Below the pieces are notes generated by a model. That model worked only from the letters and a program-made list of their open reading frames with translations. It made no database searches and was not told the DNA's origin. This document shows, in pieces, positions 33,732-44,526 of a stretch of 64,000 nucleotides of DNA; positions within the stretch are counted from its first letter, which is position 1, and every line of letters starts with the position of its first letter. The translations under genes and the position numbers were made by a program. Origin of the DNA: Clostridium omnivorum (GTDB taxonomy: Bacteria; Bacillota; Clostridia; Clostridiales; Clostridiaceae); NCBI RefSeq assembly GCF_026012015.1, contig NZ_BRXR01000001.1, forward strand, positions 2,443,501 to 2,507,500, given 5' to 3'.

Positions 33732-34412
33732 TTAACTATTGCTTGCACTTTTGAGTTCTAATTCCTTATGCAAATCTTTTTGTAAAAACATCAAAAGGTA
33801 ACAGGTTATACTTGATATAAAAAGAACTGCATAAGAAGGTTTAGCATCTATTAAAATCATTGCAAAAACGAGAATTATAATATTACCTATAGTTATAGGA
33901 AATTTATAAATACTTATAGTTAATGAAGCTTTTATTAGTTCTAAAAGACTAATATGAAATTTGGCTATTAGAGGATAGGCATATAAACCTAACACTGAGA
34001 TAAGAGCAATAGATATATAGAAAAATGGCATCAACAGATATCCAAAGGCACTGAATTTGAAAAATTGTATATTTAAATGAAGAATTGTAAGCAGTAATAG
34101 CTGTAAAGTCCATAACAATAAAGATTGCTTGAAGTTAGTTTTATAGCTAGTAAAAAAGCATTTAGTAATAGATAGATCCTTTTCCTTTACTAGTTTTCCC
34201 ATTGCATATAACAGTGCAGTAACTGCTGGGCCAAAGGGCAGAGACACTAATAAGAATAATGGCAAGGCAGCTTCTACATTTTTTATGCCTATAAATATGA
34301 AAAAAATGCATAGTGGTAAGTTACATATTAGAAAATAAAGATTTCCAATAAAGAACCACATTACATAATTACATATATTCATAAAAACATCTATTCCAGA
34401 ATTATTTTTCAT
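33732..34412 (-). CDS. YesL-like membrane protein (DUF624 family)
   Basis: The 226-residue protein has about five membrane helices and the DUF624 pattern: NICNYVMWFFIGNLYFLICN at the start, LPFGPAVTALLYAMGKLVKEKD near 65, and an FFTSYKTNFKQSLLLW segment. YesL-type proteins are encoded with YesM/YesN two-component systems and sugar ABC transporters in Firmicutes, as here, where it is divergent from such a system. Its function is unknown. The ATG at 34412 is preferred to 34418 by spacing from AGGTGAGG. Confidence 0.85.
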   Translation of the reverse strand: MKNNSGIDVFMNICNYVMWFFIGNLYFLICNLPLCIFFIFIGIKNVEAALPLFLLVSLPFGPAVTALLYAMGKLVKEKDLSITKCFFTSYKTNFKQSLLLWTLQLLLLTILHLNIQFFKFSAFGYLLMPFFYISIALISVLGLYAYPLIAKFHISLLELIKASLTISIYKFPITIGNIIILVFAMILIDAKPSYAVLFISSITCYLLMFLQKDLHKELELKSASNS

Positions 34413-34578
34413 AATCATTCCTCACCTAAACACCTTAATTTAATACAATTCTAATCTATTATTATTTTTGTTACTACATAGGTTAAGAGATTTCTAGAAA
34501 TAATACATGAAATATAGAAAAAGTCCACTACTATGAAAAACTACAATATTATAATTTAGAATAAGGAGGTACTTAAAT

Positions 34579-34606
34579 TTGTCCGTTTATAACACTATGA
34601 TATAAT
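34579..34606 (+). promoter_or_regulatory. Promoter of the two-component system genes
   Basis: TTGTCC (34579-34584), a 16-base spacer and TGATATAAT, an extended -10 with perfect TATAAT (34601-34606), lie 35 bases before the kinase start. Confidence 0.6.
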
Positions 34607-34640
34607 TAATTCACTTAACATGAAAAGGATGGGGGTAAGG

Positions 34641-36419
34641 ATGAAGTTCTTTAGCAATAAAGTTTTTAGAAGAGTTTTTTTATTTTACTCAGCTGTAATC
34701 ATAGTAGCTATGTCTATACTTTCAATTTTCATTTCTAATAATGTAAAAAAGACAATAACAAGCAATCAAATATATTTTAATAGGAAAATTATTGATGATA
34801 CCGATGAATATTTCAAGGAGCAGTATGAGAGCTCTAAATTACTCATGAACAGTCTTTATTCAAAACCTCTGGAAATTAGAGATACTGTGAGATTTTTAAG
34901 CAGCGATTACCAAGACTATATAAAAAACAGATTGGATAATTATTATAACTATGAAGGATATGTTTATGGGGGTATAAATTCCTACGTTAAAAGCTGTTTC
35001 AATTTTAATAGCAATATTGAAAACGTTATTTTTTATAGCTTCTCAAATGATAGGCTGGCTATTTTTGATGAGAATGGCGGTGTAAAGTATATTTATGATA
35101 TCAGTAAAAAGATTTCAGTGGATGAAAATCAGGAGAAAAACGAAAAGGCATTAGTAAGTTTATTAGAATCAAAGGATGATAAAAATCAAAAACATTTTTA
35201 CTATACGTTTAGTCAAATAAAGAATCCTGATAAGCTGGATACAGTTGGTACAATGATTATACAGCATAAGCTAGATAGATTAAATTATATATTTAAAAGC
35301 TATGAAAAATCTAAAAGCAATGTAATTGTTATAAATAAAAATGGCCAGGTTATTTATGATTCATCTGGAAAATACAACAATACAGCCTATCCTTATAATG
35401 ATATGCTTAAGACTACTGATAAGCCAGTAATGCTTGATAAATTGAGTTATTTAGATATGGCAACCAGTAGTTTGGATGTTATTGTGCTGGGCATATTGCC
35501 AGTGGATGATGTAATGGATGGAAATGCCTTTATTATCAATACAAGCTATATAGTAGCTTTGTTATTAATTATAATAGCGGAGATAATAGTTTTCCTCAAA
35601 ATAGAGTCTCTCTCAAAAAGGGTTAATAATATAATAATTGCTATGAAGGAGGTTCAAAAAGGAAATTTTAAGGTAAAGATAAGTACGGGTAATGAAGATG
35701 ATGAGTTTTCTATGATTTCAGAAAGCTTTAATGATATGTGTGAAAAGTTAGATAATTATGTAAACAGGGTATACCTTTCTGAAATTAAGCAAAAGAATGC
35801 GGAAATGATGGCTTTACAAAGTCAGATAAATCCTCATTTTTTATATAATTCTTTAGAGTCTATAAGAATGAAGGCAATAAGCAATGGGGATAAGGAAAGT
35901 GGGAAAATGCTCTATAATCTTGCTGTACTCTATCGTAACATGGTTAAAGGAAAGACATATATACCTATAAAGCAGGAACTATACCACTGCAAGCTCTATC
36001 TAGAACTATTTAAATTTAGGTATCTTGATAAGTTTGATTATTTTATAGAGGTCCCTGAAGAACTAGAGGATAAGGAAATAATTAAATTTTCTCTTCAACC
36101 TATAATTGAGAACTTTATTATTCATGGAATAGATATGGACAGGGAGGACAACTATATTTTAATTACTGTAGAGCAGCAGAATGAGGATATAATACTTCAT
36201 ATTGAAGACAACGGCACCGGAATCAGTGAGGAGAAGATTCAGGAACTTAATACTAGAATGGAGAACTTAGAACATAGTGATTCCATTGGCTTATTAAATG
36301 TCCATGAAAGAATAAGATATGCTTACGGAGATAAATATGGATTGTTAGTTGAAGGTCGTAATAAAGGGGGTACCATTATCAGCATAACAATTCCAATTAA
36401 AGAGATACAAGAGATATAA
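34641..36419 (+). CDS. YesM-type sensor histidine kinase
   Basis: The 592-residue kinase has two membrane helices (about 10-32 and 295-318) around an extracellular sensor domain, a HAMP domain (about 320-372), then the His_kinase domain with SQINPHFLYNSLESIRMK (phospho-acceptor H399) and a HATPase domain with DNGTGISEEKI and a GTIISITIP end. This is the class of kinase that controls carbohydrate uptake operons. The ATG at 34641 follows GGGGG; the frame opens 21 bases earlier without a ribosome site. It pairs with the response regulator gene that starts about 95 bases later. Confidence 0.93.
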   Translation: MKFFSNKVFRRVFLFYSAVIIVAMSILSIFISNNVKKTITSNQIYFNRKIIDDTDEYFKEQYESSKLLMNSLYSKPLEIRDTVRFLSSDYQDYIKNRLDNYYNYEGYVYGGINSYVKSCFNFNSNIENVIFYSFSNDRLAIFDENGGVKYIYDISKKISVDENQEKNEKALVSLLESKDDKNQKHFYYTFSQIKNPDKLDTVGTMIIQHKLDRLNYIFKSYEKSKSNVIVINKNGQVIYDSSGKYNNTAYPYNDMLKTTDKPVMLDKLSYLDMATSSLDVIVLGILPVDDVMDGNAFIINTSYIVALLLIIIAEIIVFLKIESLSKRVNNIIIAMKEVQKGNFKVKISTGNEDDEFSMISESFNDMCEKLDNYVNRVYLSEIKQKNAEMMALQSQINPHFLYNSLESIRMKAISNGDKESGKMLYNLAVLYRNMVKGKTYIPIKQELYHCKLYLELFKFRYLDKFDYFIEVPEELEDKEIIKFSLQPIIENFIIHGIDMDREDNYILITVEQQNEDIILHIEDNGTGISEEKIQELNTRMENLEHSDSIGLLNVHERIRYAYGDKYGLLVEGRNKGGTIISITIPIKEIQEI

Positions 36420-36512
36420 AAGGTGTCTAACCATTAGCAATTCTTGAGTTCATATGAGGGGAAAAGGATTAATAATCCTTTAGTGCATGGGATGATTATA
36501 AGGAGGGTTAAA

Positions 36513-38069
36513 ATGTATAAGGTAATGCTTGTTGATGATGAAGCTTTAATATTAAATGGACTGAAAGCTTTGATAGAATGGGAAGAGTTAGGGCTTAGCA
36601 TTGAATATACCGCCTTAAATGGAGAAGAAGCTTTACAAAAGTTTAAGGAAAATCCAGTTGAAATAATTGTAACGGATATAACTATGCCTAAAATGAATGG
36701 ATTAGAGCTAATAAAGAAAATAAAAGAAATTAATAGCAGTACAAAATTTATTATACTTAGCGGTTATGATGAATTTAGTTACGCAAAACAAGCTATAGCT
36801 TTAGGAATTGAAAATTACATTTTAAAACCTATAAATGAGGAAGAGTTGGAGGCTACCTTAGAAAATATAATCAATAAGCTTAAGGTTAGCACGGAAGTAC
36901 CAGTTTTAGAGGGGAAAAAGCTAGAGATACTTAGAGAAAATATATTGTATAGATGGGTGATAAATAGCATAAGTATAAACGAACTTGAGGAAAGAGATTT
37001 TATTTTGGGACTTTCACTTAATTTAAATTTCTACACTGCTGCTGTTTTAAAGCTTTATAATGAAATGCTTCAGCCAGGGGATATTTATAGTGTATATAGC
37101 TATATAAAATCTGAGACTGAAGAGTGGAAAAGTTGTACTGTTTTTAGAGATTTGCATAATAATATTATTTTTCTTAAAGGGGGCAGTTTGGAGGAGTGTA
37201 ATTACCTTAAGGAACAAATGGAAGCGCTTGTTGATAAGCTAATGAGAGAAAAACAGATTAATTCATTTGTTACAGTTGGAAGTACTGAGAGAGGAAGCAA
37301 AAATGTAAGTATAAGCTATGATTCTGCAGCTATTCTTCAAGATTATGTATTAATTTATGGATATAACAAGGTAGTAACTTACAGTGAATACAATAAAAAG
37401 TATCAATCTGATAATGCAAAGGTAGATATAGAAGAATTCAACAAGCTGGTGTTAAGTAAGGACATTAATGCTATAGAAGTTTATATAGATAATATCTTTA
37501 ATACCATCTGCAGCTATGAAAATGTTACTCCTGACTTTATTCAAAATACTGCAATAAGAATGCTTAATGTATTAAATAGAATAAATAGGGAATTGAAGCT
37601 TTCAGATGAAAATGGAGAAGAGGATTTGAAAAAACTTATATTATATATATTTAATTCAAGGTCTACTGATGAGATAAAAAATAAAATAATAGAAAAAAGT
37701 ATAGAACTCATATCAAAAATGCAGATAACTTCTAATAAGCTCAGTCCTATAATTCAACAGGTGGTTTCTTACGTAAAAAATAATTATAGTGAGGAAATCT
37801 CTCTTAAAACTTTAGGCTTTAAATACAATATTAACCCGTCCTATTTAGGTCAGATATTTAATAAGGAAGTGGGCGAGCCTTTCTCTGAGTTTTTAAATAG
37901 AATAAGAAATGAAAAAGCTAAGGATCTACTATTGAACACCAATATGAAGATTAATGATATAGCTGATGAAATAGGGTATATTGATGCCAGCTATTTCTAC
38001 AGGAAATTTAAGGAACACTTTGGAGTATCACCAAACACAATGAGGAGTAGTAAAAATTACCAACTATAA
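36513..38069 (+). CDS. YesN-type response regulator, AraC-family output
   Basis: The 518-residue regulator has a receiver domain (residues 1-120; KVMLVDDEALI acidic pocket, phospho-acceptor D55 in IVTDITMPKMNG, and ENYILKPI with the conserved lysine), a middle region of unknown function, and a C-terminal AraC-type pair of helix-turn-helix motifs (about 420-518, ending in GYIDASYFYRKFKEHFG). When phosphorylated by the YesM-type kinase it probably activates the permease and glycosidase genes downstream. The start is ATG 36513 behind AAGGAGGG; the frame is open further upstream from a TTG without a ribosome site. Confidence 0.94.
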   Translation: MYKVMLVDDEALILNGLKALIEWEELGLSIEYTALNGEEALQKFKENPVEIIVTDITMPKMNGLELIKKIKEINSSTKFIILSGYDEFSYAKQAIALGIENYILKPINEEELEATLENIINKLKVSTEVPVLEGKKLEILRENILYRWVINSISINELEERDFILGLSLNLNFYTAAVLKLYNEMLQPGDIYSVYSYIKSETEEWKSCTVFRDLHNNIIFLKGGSLEECNYLKEQMEALVDKLMREKQINSFVTVGSTERGSKNVSISYDSAAILQDYVLIYGYNKVVTYSEYNKKYQSDNAKVDIEEFNKLVLSKDINAIEVYIDNIFNTICSYENVTPDFIQNTAIRMLNVLNRINRELKLSDENGEEDLKKLILYIFNSRSTDEIKNKIIEKSIELISKMQITSNKLSPIIQQVVSYVKNNYSEEISLKTLGFKYNINPSYLGQIFNKEVGEPFSEFLNRIRNEKAKDLLLNTNMKINDIADEIGYIDASYFYRKFKEHFGVSPNTMRSSKNYQL

Positions 38070-38136
38070 TTTGTACATTAAAACTAAATTTTCTCAACTA
38101 TAATCTAATATTCCACCATGCTATATTATTCTTAAA

Positions 38137-38150
38137 GGTAACGTTTTCGG
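38137..38150 (+). promoter_or_regulatory. cre-like operator before the permease genes
   Basis: GGTAACGTTTTCGG resembles the catabolite-responsive element consensus TGWAANCGNTNWCA around the AACGTT core. It lies 18 bases before the permease start. CcpA or a LacI-family repressor could bind here. Confidence 0.5.
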
Positions 38151-38167
38151 AATGAGGAGGATGGGGA

Positions 38168-39097
38168 ATGGCTAAGTTTATAAAGAAATTTAAAGCCAAT
38201 AGAGAACTTTTATTATTGGCAGCACCAGGAGCTATATGGTTTTTAATTTTTGCCTATATACCTATGTTTGGCGTAATTATAGCTTTTAAAAATTTTAGAG
38301 TAACAGGAAGTGGTTTTATTAAAAGTCTTATTGACAGTGAATGGGTAGGACTTAGAAACTTTCAATTTTTGTTTAAATCCGCAGATGCATGGATAATTAC
38401 AAGGAATACAGTGCTGTACAATCTGGTTTTTATAATACTAGGAATAGTAATACCAGTTTGTATGGCAATTATGCTCAATGAGCTTTTGAATAAAAAAATG
38501 GCTAAGTTTTATCAAAGTGCGATGTTCTTGCCTTACTTTTTATCTTGGGTTGTAGTAAGCTACTGTTTATTTGCATTTTTAAGTGTAGATAAGGGATATA
38601 TAAACCACCTGCTTAGTTTATTTGGACACAAGGGAATAGATTGGTATACGGAAACTAAATATTGGCCTTGGATAATTATATTAATGAGCCAATGGAAGGG
38701 TATAGGATATGGAACGGTAGTTTATCTTGCGTCTATAGCAGGTATAGACAAGACCTATTATGAAGCAGCAATGATAGACGGAGCCACTAAGTGGCAGCAA
38801 ATTAAATTTATAACAATTCCACTACTAAGACCAGTTATAACAATACTTTTCATATTATCAGTAGGAAAGATATTTAATGCAGACTTTGGACTTTTCTATC
38901 AGCTCCCAAAGAATTCAGGACCTCTATACCCTGTAACTAATGTTATAGATACTTATGTTTATAGAGGATTAATATCCCTTGGGGAAATAGGAATGAGTTC
39001 AGCAGCAGCTCTTTATCAATCTGTTGTAGGGTTTATATTAATTATGCTTTCAAACTATATAGTTAAGAAAATAGATAATGAAAATTCATTATTCTAG
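38168..39097 (+). CDS. Sugar ABC transporter permease (LplB/MsmF type)
   Basis: A 309-residue permease with six membrane helices. It opens with a basic N-terminus and APGAIWFLIFAYIPMFGVIIAF, and carries the EAA coupling motif YYEAAMIDGATKWQQIKFITIP (about 195-216). This subclass (LplB-like) transports complex oligosaccharides. It works with the next gene and with the lipoprotein encoded at 48189; no ATPase gene is present, so a shared MsmK-type ATPase is expected. AGGAGGA precedes the ATG. Confidence 0.94.
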   Translation: MAKFIKKFKANRELLLLAAPGAIWFLIFAYIPMFGVIIAFKNFRVTGSGFIKSLIDSEWVGLRNFQFLFKSADAWIITRNTVLYNLVFIILGIVIPVCMAIMLNELLNKKMAKFYQSAMFLPYFLSWVVVSYCLFAFLSVDKGYINHLLSLFGHKGIDWYTETKYWPWIIILMSQWKGIGYGTVVYLASIAGIDKTYYEAAMIDGATKWQQIKFITIPLLRPVITILFILSVGKIFNADFGLFYQLPKNSGPLYPVTNVIDTYVYRGLISLGEIGMSSAAALYQSVVGFILIMLSNYIVKKIDNENSLF

Positions 39098-39117
39098 GCT
39101 GAGAGGTGAAAATAGTA

Positions 39118-40053
39118 ATGTTTAAAAAGAAAGATAAAGTTGATTTTAGTGATAATAACAAATTTATAAGCATATCAAAAAATACCAATGTAGTAATGAA
39201 TATAATACTAACTATTTTTGCACTGCTTAGTGTAATACCATTTATATTTGTTGCCATAATATCCTTTACCAGCGAAAAAGCTTTAAAGCTGAATGGCTAT
39301 AGTTTTTTTCCTAAAGAGTTTAGCCTTGCAGCATATGATTATGTAATAAACTCTAGCTCACAGCTGTTAAAGTCCTATGGAGTAACTATAATGATAACAG
39401 TTCTTGGAACTATTATAGGACTATTCTTTATTTCTACATACGCTTTTGCAATATCTAGGAGAAGCTTTGCATATAGAGGATTCTTTACCATGGTAGCTTT
39501 TATACCAATGCTATTTAGTGGTGGTTTAGTTTCAACCTACCTTGTTATGACAAAGTTTTTACACCTTAAAAATACTATTTGGGCACTTATACTGCCTATG
39601 TGTATGAATTCCTGGTATATCATTGTACTGAGAACTTTCTTTAAAACCTCGGTACCGGATGCAGTTATTGAATCAGCAAAGATAGATGGAGCAAGTGAAA
39701 TGAGACTATTTTTCCAAATAGTACTTCCAATCTCATTGCCAGGTATGGCAACTATAGCTCTATTCTTAACGCTAGGATATTGGAATGATTGGTTTAATGC
39801 CATGTTATATATAGATCAGGCATCTTTAACACCGCTTCAATACATGCTTATGAGAATAGAAAACAGTATGGAATTCTTATCACAAAACGCTACTAAGCTT
39901 GGAATGGCTCAGATTGAAGCCTCAGCGAAATTACCAAAGGAAACTGCAAAGATGGCTATGGTAGTTTTGTCCACAGCACCAATAATTTTTGCTTATCCAT
40001 TTTTCCAAAAGTATTTTGTTCAGGGACTTACTATTGGAGCAGTAAAAGAATAA
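39118..40053 (+). CDS. Sugar ABC transporter permease (LplC/MsmG type)
   Basis: The 311-residue partner permease has six membrane helices, the first in MNIILTIFALLSVIPFIFVA, and the EAA motif AVIESAKIDGASEMRLFFQI near 180-200. It ends in GLTIGAVKE, as LplC-type proteins do. The ATG at 39118 is chosen because the AGAGGTG site lies before it; the open frame starts at a GTG at 39106. It follows the first permease gene by about 20 bases and precedes the alpha-mannosidase gene by 24. Confidence 0.93.
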   Translation: MFKKKDKVDFSDNNKFISISKNTNVVMNIILTIFALLSVIPFIFVAIISFTSEKALKLNGYSFFPKEFSLAAYDYVINSSSQLLKSYGVTIMITVLGTIIGLFFISTYAFAISRRSFAYRGFFTMVAFIPMLFSGGLVSTYLVMTKFLHLKNTIWALILPMCMNSWYIIVLRTFFKTSVPDAVIESAKIDGASEMRLFFQIVLPISLPGMATIALFLTLGYWNDWFNAMLYIDQASLTPLQYMLMRIENSMEFLSQNATKLGMAQIEASAKLPKETAKMAMVVLSTAPIIFAYPFFQKYFVQGLTIGAVKE

Positions 40054-40077
40054 ATTTATTTTAAAGGAGAATAACTT

Positions 40078-43000
40078 ATGTATTACGCATTAGAAAGAGT
40101 TCAAAAGATATGCAGTGAGTTAAAAAATTATGTATACACAAATAGAATATCTATAAATGATTATAAAATGCTTGAAGGTAACTACCTTGGTATGGAAGGC
40201 ATAAAAAAAGCTGAAGGACAGTGGAAGGAATTTCATACAGGAGACCTTTGGGGAGGAAGAGACTATCACTGCTGGTTAAAAAGCCAGGTAACTGTACCTG
40301 AAGAATTTGCAGGAAAGGTTATAGCATTAAGCTTTAAAACCTTTGATGAAGGCTGGGATGCAATAAACCCTCAGTTTATCCTCTATGTAAATGGAGAGCA
40401 TATTCAAGGAATAGATATAAACCACAGAGAAGTTATAATTTCTGACTATGCAGAAGCAGGTAAAACCTACGAAATAGATCTGCATGCTTACAGTGGAATG
40501 GTAGCAGACAGAAAGTGTACACTCTATGGGGAACTTGTTACAATAGACAAACCTTTAAGAGAACTTTTCTTTAATCTTCAAGTGCCAGTATGGGTATGTG
40601 AAAAGCTAGATAAAGAAGACAAGAGAAGGATAGATATGCTTTCAGTTTTAAATGAGGCTATAAATCTTCTTGATTTAAGAAAGCCATTCTCAAAAGAGTT
40701 CCATGCAAGTATAGATGAAGCAAACAATTTTATGAGAACAGAATTCTATGAAAAATTATGCGGACATAATGACACTATAGCTACTTGTGTTGGACATACT
40801 CACATAGATGTTGCTTGGCACTGGACAGTAGCTCAAACACGAGAAAAGGTAGCAAGGAGCTTTTCCACAGTACTTAAGCTTATGGAGGAGTATCCTGAAT
40901 ATATATTTATGTCCAGTCAGCCTCAGCTATATAAATTCCTAAAGGAAGATCATCCTCATGTTTATGAAAAAGTTAAGGAAAAGGTTAAAGAGGGAGTTTG
41001 GGAACCAGAAGGAGCTATGTGGCTTGAAGCAGACTGTAATGTAACCTCTGGGGAATCCTTAATTCGGCAAATACTATTTGGAAAGAGATTTTTTAAGGAC
41101 GAATTTGGAGTGGACAGTGAAATACTTTGGCTTCCAGACGTATTTGGATACAGTGCAGCACTTCCACAGATATTAAAAAAGTCAGATGTAAACTACTTTA
41201 TGACTACAAAGATAGCTTGGAATCAATTTAATAAAGTGCCTTATGATACCTTTATGTGGAAGGGAATAGATGGTACGGAAGTATTAACTCATTTTATAAC
41301 AACTAAAGGTCCATATCAGGAACCAGAATCACACTTTACAACCTATAATGGAGAAATACATCCAGGGGCTATTATAGGGGCTTGGGATAGATATCAGCAA
41401 AAGGAAATAAACAATGATGTACTAGTTTCCTATGGCTTTGGTGATGGCGGCGGTGGTGCTACCTATGAAATGCTTGAAGTAGCTAAGAGATTAAATAAAG
41501 GTATACTAGGATGTCCAAAGGTGGAAATGGGCACATCAAGGGATTACTTTAAAAAGCTTGAAAAGAAGGTAAAGGGAAATAAGAGACTTCCAAAGTGGTC
41601 AGGAGAATTATATCTTGAGTATCATAGAGGAACTTATACCTCCATGGCTAGAAATAAGAGAGACAATAGAATAAGTGAAAATTTATATACAACAGCTGAA
41701 AAGATGAACTCCTTTGCAATGCTTTTAGGCAAGAACTATCCACAAGAGAGTTTAAACAAGGGATGGGAAAACATACTTCTAAATCAGTTCCATGATATAC
41801 TTCCAGGGTCTTCAATAAAGGAAGTTTATGAGGTTACTAAGGAAGAATATAAAGAAATAATAGGCAATGGAAATAAGGCTCTAAAGGAAGCAGTAGATGC
41901 AATAGCTTCAAAGGTAAATGTAAAATCAAAATCAGTGATGGTATTTAACTCATTATCCTTTAACAGAAATGACATTGCTGAATTTGAGATTCCAGAGGGA
42001 ATAACGAACCCAGCTCTTATAGATGAAGTTGGAAGGAAAGTAATCTGCCAGAGAACAGAAGGAAAGAAGGCTATATTCTTTGCAGAAAATGTTCCTGCTA
42101 ATGGTTACAAGTCTTATATGATTACTGATGCTTCAAAAGCAGCATCGGAAGTTTTAATTAGCAATGAAGCAGCAGAAAATAAATATATAAGACTAGAGTT
42201 TGATAATAAAGGACAAATTAAATCCTTCTATGATAAGGTAAACAATAGAGAATTATTAAAGAATGGTGAGCTAGGTAATGTGCTTCAAGCTTTTGAAGAC
42301 AAGCCTATGAATTTTGATAACTGGGATATAGATATATACTATGATGAAAAGCTTTGGAAGGTAGATGATGTTCAAAGCGTTGAAGTTATAGAAAAGGGAC
42401 CAGTAAGATCAACTCTTAAGCTTACAAGAAAGTTTTCTGATTCAACTATAATCCAAAGGGTTTGTATATATAATGATATGTCCAGAGTAGACTTTAAAAC
42501 TTATGTAGATTGGAAAGAGCATCAAGTGCTTTTAAAGGCAGCCTTCCCAATAGACATAAATACAAATAAAGCTACCTATGAAATACAATATGGAAATGTA
42601 GAAAGACCTACTCACCAGAATACTTCTTGGGATACAGCAAGATTTGAAGTATGCGGTCAAAAGTGGGCAGACCTTTCTGAGGGAGACTTTGGTGTGAGCC
42701 TTCTAAATGACAGCAAATATGGACATGACATTAAAGAAGGAGTTATGAGATTAACTCTTATAAAGAGCGGCATAGAACCAAATCCTACTACAGATCAAGA
42801 GGAGCATAACTTCACCTATTCTCTATATCCTCACAGCGGAGACTGGAGACAAGGAAATACCGTACAAATGGCTTATAACCTAAATGTACCTCTATATACA
42901 AAGGTAGAAGAAGAACATGCTGGAGAACTTCCTGCTGAAGCTTCCTTTGCTAAGATTAATTCAGATAATGCAATAATTGAGGTTATAAAGAAGGCTGAAG

Positions 43001-43206
43001 ACAGTGGGGATTTAGTAATAAGACTTTATGAATGCTACAACAAGAGAAGCAATGTAACTATAGAATTATTAAAGAATATAGAAGAGGCAGTAGAATGCAA
43101 TCTTATGGAAAAGGACATGGAGCCTGTAAACTTTGAAGGCAATAAGCTTAGCTTCGAGCTTAAGCCATACGAGATAAAGAGCTTTAAGGTTAAGCTAAAG
43201 GCTTAA
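40078..43206 (+). CDS. Alpha-mannosidase, glycoside hydrolase family 38
   Basis: A 1042-residue GH38 enzyme of normal length. The N-terminal part holds a beta-sandwich segment, and the catalytic domain shows zinc ligands [10 protein letters not shown] (H242, D244), the catalytic nucleophile D319 in WLEADCN, and zinc ligand H572 in QFHDILPG. The C-terminal half is the GH38 beta domain. With no signal peptide it should trim alpha-linked mannose from oligosaccharides after import. It sits in a transcription unit with the two permeases and the GH130 gene. AAAGGAG precedes the ATG. Confidence 0.95.
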   Translation: MYYALERVQKICSELKNYVYTNRISINDYKMLEGNYLGMEGIKKAEGQWKEFHTGDLWGGRDYHCWLKSQVTVPEEFAGKVIALSFKTFDEGWDAINPQFILYVNGEHIQGIDINHREVIISDYAEAGKTYEIDLHAYSGMVADRKCTLYGELVTIDKPLRELFFNLQVPVWVCEKLDKEDKRRIDMLSVLNEAINLLDLRKPFSKEFHASIDEANNFMRTEFYEKLCGHNDTIATCVGHTHIDVAWHWTVAQTREKVARSFSTVLKLMEEYPEYIFMSSQPQLYKFLKEDHPHVYEKVKEKVKEGVWEPEGAMWLEADCNVTSGESLIRQILFGKRFFKDEFGVDSEILWLPDVFGYSAALPQILKKSDVNYFMTTKIAWNQFNKVPYDTFMWKGIDGTEVLTHFITTKGPYQEPESHFTTYNGEIHPGAIIGAWDRYQQKEINNDVLVSYGFGDGGGGATYEMLEVAKRLNKGILGCPKVEMGTSRDYFKKLEKKVKGNKRLPKWSGELYLEYHRGTYTSMARNKRDNRISENLYTTAEKMNSFAMLLGKNYPQESLNKGWENILLNQFHDILPGSSIKEVYEVTKEEYKEIIGNGNKALKEAVDAIASKVNVKSKSVMVFNSLSFNRNDIAEFEIPEGITNPALIDEVGRKVICQRTEGKKAIFFAENVPANGYKSYMITDASKAASEVLISNEAAENKYIRLEFDNKGQIKSFYDKVNNRELLKNGELGNVLQAFEDKPMNFDNWDIDIYYDEKLWKVDDVQSVEVIEKGPVRSTLKLTRKFSDSTIIQRVCIYNDMSRVDFKTYVDWKEHQVLLKAAFPIDINTNKATYEIQYGNVERPTHQNTSWDTARFEVCGQKWADLSEGDFGVSLLNDSKYGHDIKEGVMRLTLIKSGIEPNPTTDQEEHNFTYSLYPHSGDWRQGNTVQMAYNLNVPLYTKVEEEHAGELPAEASFAKINSDNAIIEVIKKAEDSGDLVIRLYECYNKRSNVTIELLKNIEEAVECNLMEKDMEPVNFEGNKLSFELKPYEIKSFKVKLKA

Positions 43207-43264
43207 TTTAACTGATATGATTAAAGCTTCAGAAAAATGTGAAGCTGATAAGGGGATGGAGATT

Positions 43265-44251
43265 ATGAATAAAAAAACTATAATAGGTCCATCCCTCCCT
43301 AATATACCTTGGGAGGATAGACCGGCAGACTGTAAGGACGTAATATGGAGATACTCTAAAAACCCAATTATACCAAGGAACTTGTTACCTTTTTCAAATA
43401 GCATATTCAATAGTGCAGTAGTGCCTTTTGAAGGGAAGTATGCTGGAGTCTTTAGATGTGATGATAAAAGACGTGAAATGAGAATACATGCAGGCTTTAG
43501 TGAAGACGGAATAAACTGGAGTATAAACCCTGAACCAATAGTTTTTATTGGAGACAAAGAGGAAGTAGGAGAATTTGAGTATGCCTACGATCCAAGGGTT
43601 TGCTTTATAGAGGATAGATATTATGTTACCTGGTGCAATGGCTATCATGGACCAACAATAGGACTAGCCTATACCTTTGATTTTAAGGAATTTCACCAAC
43701 TGGATAATATAACCCTGCCATACAATAGAAACGGTGTTATGTTCCCAAGAAAAATAAACGGAAAATATGCTATGCTAAGTAGGCCAAGTGATACAGGACA
43801 TACCTCTTTCGGAGATATCTTTTACAGTGAAAGCCCAGACATGGTTTATTGGGGAAAACATAAACACGTAATGGGAACAAGAGGCTGGTGGCAGAGTACA
43901 AAAATAGGAGCAGGTCCAGTGCCAATAGAAACTACAGAAGGCTGGCTGCTGTTTTACCACGGAGTATTAACCTCCTGCAATGGCTATGTATATCATTTTG
44001 GTGCAGCGCTTCTAGACCTAGAGCAGCCATGGAAGGTGCTTTACAGAACAGAACCATATCTAATGTCACCACAAATGCTGTACGAATGTGTAGGAGACGT
44101 GCCAAACGTAGTATTCCCATGTGCAGCTTTAGCAGACAGTGATACTGGCAGAATTGCAGTATACTACGGAGCTGCTGATACAGTAACAGGTGTGGCATTT
44201 GCACAAGTAGATGAGTTAATTGAGTTTATTAAAAATAATTCAAAGCTATAA
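43265..44251 (+). CDS. GH130-family beta-mannoside phosphorylase
   Basis: The 328-residue protein has the five-bladed propeller pattern of GH130: [20 protein letters not shown] with the conserved Asn-rich segment, [31 protein letters not shown], and a later [20 protein letters not shown]130 enzymes phosphorolyse beta-mannosides; after alpha-mannose removal the N-glycan core leaves Man-beta-1,4-GlcNAc, which some GH130 members convert to mannose-1-phosphate and GlcNAc. That activity is inferred from the neighbours. The start ATG 43265 is the one with AAGGGG at a workable distance. It is cytoplasmic and follows the mannosidase gene by about 58 bases. Confidence 0.88.
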   Translation: MNKKTIIGPSLPNIPWEDRPADCKDVIWRYSKNPIIPRNLLPFSNSIFNSAVVPFEGKYAGVFRCDDKRREMRIHAGFSEDGINWSINPEPIVFIGDKEEVGEFEYAYDPRVCFIEDRYYVTWCNGYHGPTIGLAYTFDFKEFHQLDNITLPYNRNGVMFPRKINGKYAMLSRPSDTGHTSFGDIFYSESPDMVYWGKHKHVMGTRGWWQSTKIGAGPVPIETTEGWLLFYHGVLTSCNGYVYHFGAALLDLEQPWKVLYRTEPYLMSPQMLYECVGDVPNVVFPCAALADSDTGRIAVYYGAADTVTGVAFAQVDELIEFIKNNSKL

Positions 44252-44325
44252 AAATTAGGATTGCTAAGGGATAGAGCACCTTACTAGCTAACTTTTAGAA
44301 TAAAATATTGAATAGTGTTAAATGC

Positions 44326-44370
44326 AAAAGAGCTGCGAAATTTAAATATTTCATAGCTCTTTTATTTTTT
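44326..44370 (+). terminator. Terminator after the permease-mannosidase-phosphorylase unit
   Basis: AAAAGAGCT and GAAAT pair with ATTTC and AGCTCTTTT, followed by ATTTTTT. Confidence 0.8.
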
Positions 44371-44493
44371 GTTCCTAAAGTTGCTTAGCTTTAAGAATTA
44401 GCTGTAGAAAATACACTAAAACTATAATTTAGCAAGTAGTAAATTACTAGTATAGTTTGTAAAATTTAACTAAACACAGCAATTTAATTCATC

Positions 44494-44508
44494 TTGAAAA
44501 CGTTTAAT
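44494..44508 (+). promoter_or_regulatory. cre-like operator before the GH85 gene
   Basis: TTGAAAACGTTTAAT matches the cre pattern TGAAAACGTTTNNA closely, around the same AACGTT core as at 38137 and 48142, and lies about 18 bases before the start codon. Confidence 0.6.
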
Positions 44509-44526
44509 GATTAAGGGGGAATAACT

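Noticed and set aside
43888-44204. Several frames on both strands inside the GH130 gene
   Set aside because: All overlap the clearly conserved GH130 reading frame.
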